A stretch of 64,000 nt of DNA from Acidovorax benzenivorans (GTDB lineage: Bacteria; Pseudomonadota; Gammaproteobacteria; Burkholderiales; Burkholderiaceae_C). The stretch lies in the NCBI RefSeq assembly GCF_028680575.1, contig NZ_JAPCKI010000002.1, forward strand, positions 62,001-126,000, given 5' to 3'. Numbering within the stretch: the first letter of the stretch is position 1; every line of letters starts with the position of its first letter. Shown one piece after another: positions 59,997-64,000 of this stretch. The notes beneath the pieces are model-generated. The model worked only from the letters and a program-made list of their open reading frames with translations. It did no database searches and was not told the origin of the DNA. Both the position numbers and the translations under genes were made by a program.

Positions 59997-61058
59997 ATGC
60001 CTTCACACCATCACTTTTCCACCCGTTATCTCAGTGCCCCCGATGTCATCGACATGGTGCAGCGCAAAGGCGTCGAGGCCTGCCTGCGCGGCGTCGCCGA
60101 CTACCTCCATGCCGACTTTCTGCGCTGGGGCGCGTTTGACAAATCGGCGCGCGTGGCCAGCCATTCGCGCGATGGCGTGATCGAACTCATGCCGATTGCG
60201 GATGACCGGACCTATGCGTTCAAGTACGTCAACGGCCACCCCAAGAACACGCGCTGGGGCCTGTCCACGGTGATGGCGTTTGGCGTGCTGGCCGATGTGG
60301 CCACGGGTGCGCCGCTGCTGCTGAGCGAACTCACCCTCACCACCGCCCTGCGTACCGCTGCCATGTCGGCCGTGGCCGCCCGCGCCATGGCGCGGCCTGG
60401 CAGCCGCACCATGGCGCTGATCGGCAACGGTGCGCAGAGTGAATTCCAGGCGCTGGCCTTTCACCACTTGCTGGGCATCGACACCCTGCGGCTGTTTGAT
60501 ACCGATCCGGCCGCCACCGCCAAGCTGCAGGCCAACCTGCAAGGCACGGGCCTGCGCACCGTGGTCTGCACCAGCACGGCCGAGGCCGCGCGCGGCGCCG
60601 ACATCGTCACCACGGTGACGGCTGACAAGACCAACGCCACCATCCTCACGCCCGACATGCTGGCGCCGGGCATGCACATCAACGCAGTGGGCGGCGACTG
60701 CCCCGGCAAGACCGAGCTGCATGCCGACGTGCTGCGCCAGGCACAGGTGTTTGTGGAATACGCGCCGCAAACGCGCATCGAAGGCGACATCCAGCAACTG
60801 CCTGCCGACTTTGCCGTGACCGAGCTGTGGGAGGTGCTGGCGGGTCAACACACCGGCCGGGCCAGCGATGCGGCAGTGACGGTGTTCGACTCCGTGGGTT
60901 TCGCGCTGGAGGACTTTTCTGCGCTGCGCTTCTTGCGTGATACGGCCACCGAGCTGGGCATTGGCCAGCCCATCGAACTCATCCCGGAGCTGTCAGACCC
61001 CAAGAACTTGTTCGGGCTGCTGCGCACGCGCAACCCTCTGCTGCGCGCTGCCGCCTGA
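59997..61058 (+). CDS. Ornithine cyclodeaminase family protein
   Basis: OCD/mu-crystallin-family NAD-dependent enzyme of 353 residues. Marks: FDKSARVASHSRDGVIELMP, YAFKYVNGHPKNT with substrate-binding Lys, ALIGNGAQSEFQALAFHHLLG (Rossmann GxGxxS), AVGGDCPGKTELHADVL and VTVFDSVGFALEDFSALRF. The form with GGDCPGKTEL is typical of true ornithine cyclodeaminases (ornithine to proline plus ammonia), but alanine dehydrogenases and ketimine reductases share the fold. ATG at 59997 after TTCGGAGACAAGCGCC. Confidence 0.92.
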   Translation: MPSHHHFSTRYLSAPDVIDMVQRKGVEACLRGVADYLHADFLRWGAFDKSARVASHSRDGVIELMPIADDRTYAFKYVNGHPKNTRWGLSTVMAFGVLADVATGAPLLLSELTLTTALRTAAMSAVAARAMARPGSRTMALIGNGAQSEFQALAFHHLLGIDTLRLFDTDPAATAKLQANLQGTGLRTVVCTSTAEAARGADIVTTVTADKTNATILTPDMLAPGMHINAVGGDCPGKTELHADVLRQAQVFVEYAPQTRIEGDIQQLPADFAVTELWEVLAGQHTGRASDAAVTVFDSVGFALEDFSALRFLRDTATELGIGQPIELIPELSDPKNLFGLLRTRNPLLRAAA

Positions 61059-61083
61059 CGTCTGCCCGGTCACGCCTTCTCAC

Positions 61084-61788
61084 TCAGTCCCGCCACACCA
61101 CACTGCTGGCTGGATCGGCGCGTGTGGTGCGGAAATGGTTGGCCGCGTGGGCGGGGTCTGCCATGCCGAACGAGATGCCGCAGACGATGGTGCGGTCCTC
61201 GCCAATACCCAGCACCTCGCGCAGCACGCTGGGGTACGACGCCAGCGCTGCCTGCGCAATGGAGCCCACGCCCAGGCTGTGTGCTGCGAGCATGAAATTG
61301 CTCACGTAGGCGCCGCAGTCCACCGCACCATAGACGCCCAGTGCCTCGTCGCTGGTGATGATGGCCACATGGGGTGCCCCAAACATCGTGAAGTTCTGCG
61401 CCGCCTGTTGCGCCGAGGCTTCGCGGTCACCCTTGGCAATGCCCAGGGCTTCGTACAGGCCCCAGCCGCATTCGCGCCGCCGCTCCTGGTACACGCCCCG
61501 GTATTCGCGAGGCCAGGGCAGGTCGGGGTTGGGGGCTGCTGTGGCCATGTGCGACTGCAGTGCGCCGCGCAGGCGCTCGAGCGTGGCGCCGCTGGCCATG
61601 GTGAGCTGCCAGGGCTGCGCGTTGCACCACGAGGCCGTGCGTTGTGCGGTGGCCAGGATGGCTTCGATGGTGGTGCGCGGCAGCGGCTCGGGCAGAAAGG
61701 CGCGGCAGCTGTAGCGGGTGTGAAGCAGAGCGGACAGCGTGTCGAACGCCGGGCTGTGGGCGGCAGTGTCCGTGGCGGTGGATGTCAT
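61084..61788 (-). CDS. Nitroreductase family protein
   Basis: FMN-dependent oxidoreductase of 234 residues. LLHTRYSCRAFLPEPLPR is the usual opening with FMN-binding Arg; ATAQRTASWCNAQPWQL, FGAPHVAIITSDEAL, DCGAYVSNFMLAAHSLGVGSIAQAAL and ICGISFGMADPAHAAN complete the fold. It is clearly different from the YdjA-like gene at 26981. Substrate unknown. It ends 26 bases from the OCD-family stop, convergent, and lies 17 bases after the PHA-system gene on the same strand. Confidence 0.92.
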   Translation of the reverse strand: MTSTATDTAAHSPAFDTLSALLHTRYSCRAFLPEPLPRTTIEAILATAQRTASWCNAQPWQLTMASGATLERLRGALQSHMATAAPNPDLPWPREYRGVYQERRRECGWGLYEALGIAKGDREASAQQAAQNFTMFGAPHVAIITSDEALGVYGAVDCGAYVSNFMLAAHSLGVGSIAQAALASYPSVLREVLGIGEDRTIVCGISFGMADPAHAANHFRTTRADPASSVVWRD

Positions 61789-61805
61789 GGTCAGGGCCCC
61801 GGCGG

Positions 61806-62213
61806 CTATGCCTTCTTGGCTTTGGCGGCAGGCTTGGCCGCCGCCTTGGTGCTGGGCTTGTCTGCACCGGCCTCCGCTGTGTGCTTCTTTTTGTCGGCGG
61901 CGTGCTTCTTGGCGCCGGGGTGAGGGGCGTTGAGCAGCGCATCCAGTTGCTCGCCAATTTCGGCCTCGATGCGGTCCTTGAACGCGCCGAGCAGAAAGCC
62001 CAGTTGCGCCTTCATCTCGAACTGGTGGGCGTCCACCAGCAGCGTGCCTTTGACGCCGGTGCGGGTGAAGGTGAGCAGGTCCTCCTTCTCGCCTTCTTCG
62101 TAGGTGCATTCCATGTCGAATTTTTCTTCGGCCTTCTCGGCCCAAGAGAAGGCGACCTTGCGGGCTTCCTTGAAGCCCAGGTGGTGGTCGCGGTGGATAT
62201 GAATGTCAGGCAC
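61806..62213 (-). CDS. Polyhydroxyalkanoic acid system protein
   Basis: Protein of 135 residues of the PHA-system (PHA_gran_rgn-like) family: HIHRDHHLGFKEARKVAFSW, AEKAEEKFDMECTYEEGE, LTFTRTGVKGTLLVDAHQFEM and KAQLGFLLGAFKDRIEAEI. The tail from about 100 is Lys/Ala-rich (KPSTKAAAKPAAKAKKA), like DNA- or granule-binding tails of phasin-related proteins. The start is a GTG at 62213, overlapping the end of the aminopeptidase gene by 8 bases. Probably involved in polymer granule handling. Confidence 0.88.
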   Translation of the reverse strand: MPDIHIHRDHHLGFKEARKVAFSWAEKAEEKFDMECTYEEGEKEDLLTFTRTGVKGTLLVDAHQFEMKAQLGFLLGAFKDRIEAEIGEQLDALLNAPHPGAKKHAADKKKHTAEAGADKPSTKAAAKPAAKAKKA

Positions 62214-63378
62214 CGGCTGTCTCCTTGAGGTGTTGGGGGTCAGGTAAAAGGGCTCGCAGGGCCTCGTGGCGCTCGGGCTGCGGCTGCTGCGTCAGTTGTC
62301 GTACGGCATCATAAAACCGGGGCCAGTCGCGGCCCTCGCGTTCGAACAGGGCTTCAAACGCGGGCACCAGTTCGTCGTACGCGGCCTGGGCTGCAAAGCT
62401 GGCGTTGTTGGCCTGGGCCACCCAGCGGTCGTAGCCAGCCACCTGGGCCGTGGTGGCCTGGGGGGCGGGGCCGCCCGGGGTGCCCAGCCAACGTGCGCGC
62501 AGGGCTGCGTAGTCGGTGCGAAAGGTCTCCATTGCTTCTGTTTTGATAGCTATAAGCGCATTGTTATCAAGCGCTAAGGCCTCTTTTTGCTCATAAATGG
62601 CTGCCAGCCGGGCACGCGTAGTGCGCGTCAGTGCGCGGAAGGCGCTGCGCCGCATTTCGCTGGTGGCAAAGGCCTCGCGCGCCTGTGGGGTGGACTGGGT
62701 AGCCAGCCATTGCGCCACGCCGATGCGCTCCACCGCCGTGGCGAACGATTCGTTGAACAAGGTGTCGTTCTTGGCATAGACCACCTGGTGCGCCAGCTCG
62801 TGGAACAGCAAGCGCACAAAGTCGCCCTCGGGCCAGGCGATGAAGGTGGACAGCAGCGGGTCGCCCCCCGCCCAGTTCATGTAGCCCAGCGTGGAGTACG
62901 CGGGCACGCCATACACCTCCACCTCCAGTCCCTGCGCGGCCAGCTCTGCCGCCTCGGCCTGCGCGTCGGCCTTGGTGAAGTAGCCGCGGTAGCCAATGCA
63001 GCCCGTGACCGGGAAGCACCAAGTGTGCAGCGTGAGGGAGTACGGTGGCGCGGCCACCACGTTCCAGACGGCAGAGGGGCGTTTCAGGTCGGCATAGCGG
63101 CGGTAGCTGGCGTTGTCGGGCAGGCCCAGCTCGGCCACTGCAAACGCACGGGCGCGTTGCGCCAGCTGCAGGCGCTCGCGCAGGGCGGGCGAGATGTCTT
63201 TGCGCGCCACCCAGTCGTCGATGGGCTCCGCAGCATGCATGATCTGCATGTGCCCGCGCAGCGACTGCCAGTAGTAGCCCAACGCATTGGTCGGGCCGGT
63301 GGTGCTGGCGCAGCCCGCCAGGGCAAGGCTGGTCAGCAGGGCAGGCAAGGCCCGCAGGCAGGGGATAAGCTGGCGCAT
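62206..63378 (-). CDS. Predicted aminopeptidase lipoprotein
   Basis: Exported lipoprotein of 390 residues in the COG4324 predicted-aminopeptidase family (PF10023). The lipobox is LALAGC with Cys23. The zinc motif is LFHELAHQVVY with HExxH at 193-197, followed by a likely third ligand in NESFATAVE. YGVPAYSTLGYMNWAGGDPLLSTF is another family block. Residues 262-280 are encoded by an in-frame copy of the dispersed palindromic element, antisense to the element's usual orientation. The stop overlaps the PHA-system gene start, so the two are likely co-transcribed. Confidence 0.88.
   Translation of the reverse strand: MRQLIPCLRALPALLTSLALAGCASTTGPTNALGYYWQSLRGHMQIMHAAEPIDDWVARKDISPALRERLQLAQRARAFAVAELGLPDNASYRRYADLKRPSAVWNVVAAPPYSLTLHTWCFPVTGCIGYRGYFTKADAQAEAAELAAQGLEVEVYGVPAYSTLGYMNWAGGDPLLSTFIAWPEGDFVRLLFHELAHQVVYAKNDTLFNESFATAVERIGVAQWLATQSTPQAREAFATSEMRRSAFRALTRTTRARLAAIYEQKEALALDNNALIAIKTEAMETFRTDYAALRARWLGTPGGPAPQATTAQVAGYDRWVAQANNASFAAQAAYDELVPAFEALFEREGRDWPRFYDAVRQLTQQPQPERHEALRALLPDPQHLKETAGA
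62541..62594 (+). repeat. Dispersed palindromic element, copy 8, inside a coding region
   Basis: TTTTGATAGCTATAAGCGCATTG, TTATCAAGCGCTAAGGCC, TCTTTTTGCTCAT follows the order of the intergenic copies. Read antisense in the aminopeptidase frame it gives EQKEALALDNNALIAIKT without a stop. Confidence 0.85.
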
Positions 63379-63460
63379 GCGGGCAGTTTATGGGCAGATC
63401 GCGCGGAGCGTCTGAAGGGCTGTCAGCAGCCTGGCCGCAGCCGTTTCTAGAATGCAGCGC

Positions 63461-64000
63461 ATGACCGCTGAAACCACCCCCGAGCCGCATGACCTGCCCG
63501 ACTTGCCTGCCGGCCTGTTTGCCGACCAGACCGGTTGCCCACGCTGCACCTGGTGCCAGGCCACGCCTTTCTATCGCCACTACCACGACCAGGAATGGGG
63601 CTTCCCTGTGGCGGATGACCGCAGGTTGTTCGAGAAGATCTGCCTGGAGGGCTTTCAGTCGGGCCTGAGCTGGCTCACCATCCTGAACAAGCGCGAGGGT
63701 TTTCGCGCCGCGTTTGCGAACTTCGATGCCGAGCAGGTCGCGGCCTTCGGCCCGGCGGATGTCGAGCGCCTGGTGCAGGACGCGGCCATCGTGCGCCACC
63801 GGGGCAAGATCGAGTCCACCATCAACAATGCGCGCCGCCTGCTGGAGCTGCGGCGCGAGTTCGGCTCGCTGGCGCACTACGCGTGGCGCTACGAGCCCGC
63901 CGCCGCCGACCGGCCCGAGCGCATCACCCGCGAAGTGGCGCGCACCCTGTCCACCTCGCCCGCGTCCATCGCCATGTCCAAGGACCTGAAAAAACGCGGC
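63461..64000 (+). CDS. tag: DNA-3-methyladenine glycosylase I (C-terminus cut by window edge)
   Basis: Base-excision repair glycosylase that removes 3-methyladenine. The visible 180 residues align with E. coli Tag by eye: CTWCQATPFYRHYHDQEWGFPV (zinc-ligand Cys and His), FEKICLEGFQSGLSWLTIL, RLVQDAAIVRHRGKIESTINNARR, and SIAMSKDLKKRG at the window end. It has about 30 extra N-terminal residues, with a CPRCTWC pair. The remaining C-terminal part, which carries the other zinc ligands, lies outside the window. ATG at 63461. Confidence 0.97.
   Translation, partial: MTAETTPEPHDLPDLPAGLFADQTGCPRCTWCQATPFYRHYHDQEWGFPVADDRRLFEKICLEGFQSGLSWLTILNKREGFRAAFANFDAEQVAAFGPADVERLVQDAAIVRHRGKIESTINNARRLLELRREFGSLAHYAWRYEPAAADRPERITREVARTLSTSPASIAMSKDLKKRG

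Noticed and set aside
1-64000. CRISPR arrays, tRNA/rRNA genes, insertion sequences, prophage, toxin-antitoxin or defence islands
   Set aside because: None seen: no regularly spaced direct repeats, no transposase or integrase, no cloverleaf-like segments noticed, and every sizeable gap is accounted for by leaders, dyads or the dispersed element.

Overview
The window is a high-GC, gene-dense piece of a betaproteobacterial chromosome, most likely Comamonadaceae and Acidovorax-like. The evidence is the order narXL-narK1-narK2-narGHJI-ppiC, Bug/TctC-type binding proteins, a DUF3567 protein, a polyhydroxyalkanoate-granule protein, and a dispersed palindromic repeat built around GCGCTT...AAGCGC. I see about 54 protein genes, two of them cut by the window ends, and no rRNA, tRNA, CRISPR array, insertion sequence or phage gene. 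No gene-free stretch exceeds about 260 bases.

Layout. 1-8880: glycolate oxidase subunit (partial), UvrD-like helicase, purU with a downstream LysR gene, a membrane PAS-GGDEF-EAL protein and a ChaN-like lipoprotein. 8953-28708: one long co-directional run. It starts with the nitrate sensor pair narXL, then two NarK transporters, the membrane nitrate reductase narGHJI and a cytoplasmic parvulin. It continues with a beta carbonic anhydrase, a B12-dependent ribonucleotide reductase, NnrS, a YdjA-type nitroreductase, an unknown 137-residue protein and a hemerythrin-like protein. Read together this is an anaerobic or microaerobic nitrate-respiration island with oxygen-independent dNTP synthesis and reactive-nitrogen defence attached. 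28969-40237: AbrB-type membrane protein, DUF3567 and DUF3108 proteins, and small catabolic units (IclR / FAH-family hydrolase / Bug protein; VOC protein; LysR / quinone-oxidoreductase-like dehydrogenase; YqhD-like aldehyde reductase; secreted hydrolase). 40334-47407: a molybdopterin oxidoreductase, a Liv-type binding protein and three peptidase-like hydrolases. 47565-56742: a LuxR-type regulator and tannase-family lipoprotein, a tartrate-dehydratase unit with Bug protein and LysR, a TetR / DUF1348 pair with two clear operators, a tautomerase / LysR pair and a DUF922 protease. 56772-64000: divergent wax-ester synthase/DGAT and acyl-CoA-binding protein, HMG-CoA-lyase-type enzyme, ornithine-cyclodeaminase-like protein, nitroreductase, PHA-system protein, a lipoprotein aminopeptidase and tag (partial).

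The most unusual signals are not new gene families. One is a roughly 50-70 bp palindromic element present in eight copies, two of them absorbed in the same reading phase into two unrelated lipoprotein genes. Another is a sharply AT-rich, rare-codon patch inside purU that carries an FNR-type palindrome while still encoding a normal-looking protein. Several divergent promoters also hold clean operator-like dyads. All functional assignments come from reading motifs by eye, and no database search was possible.
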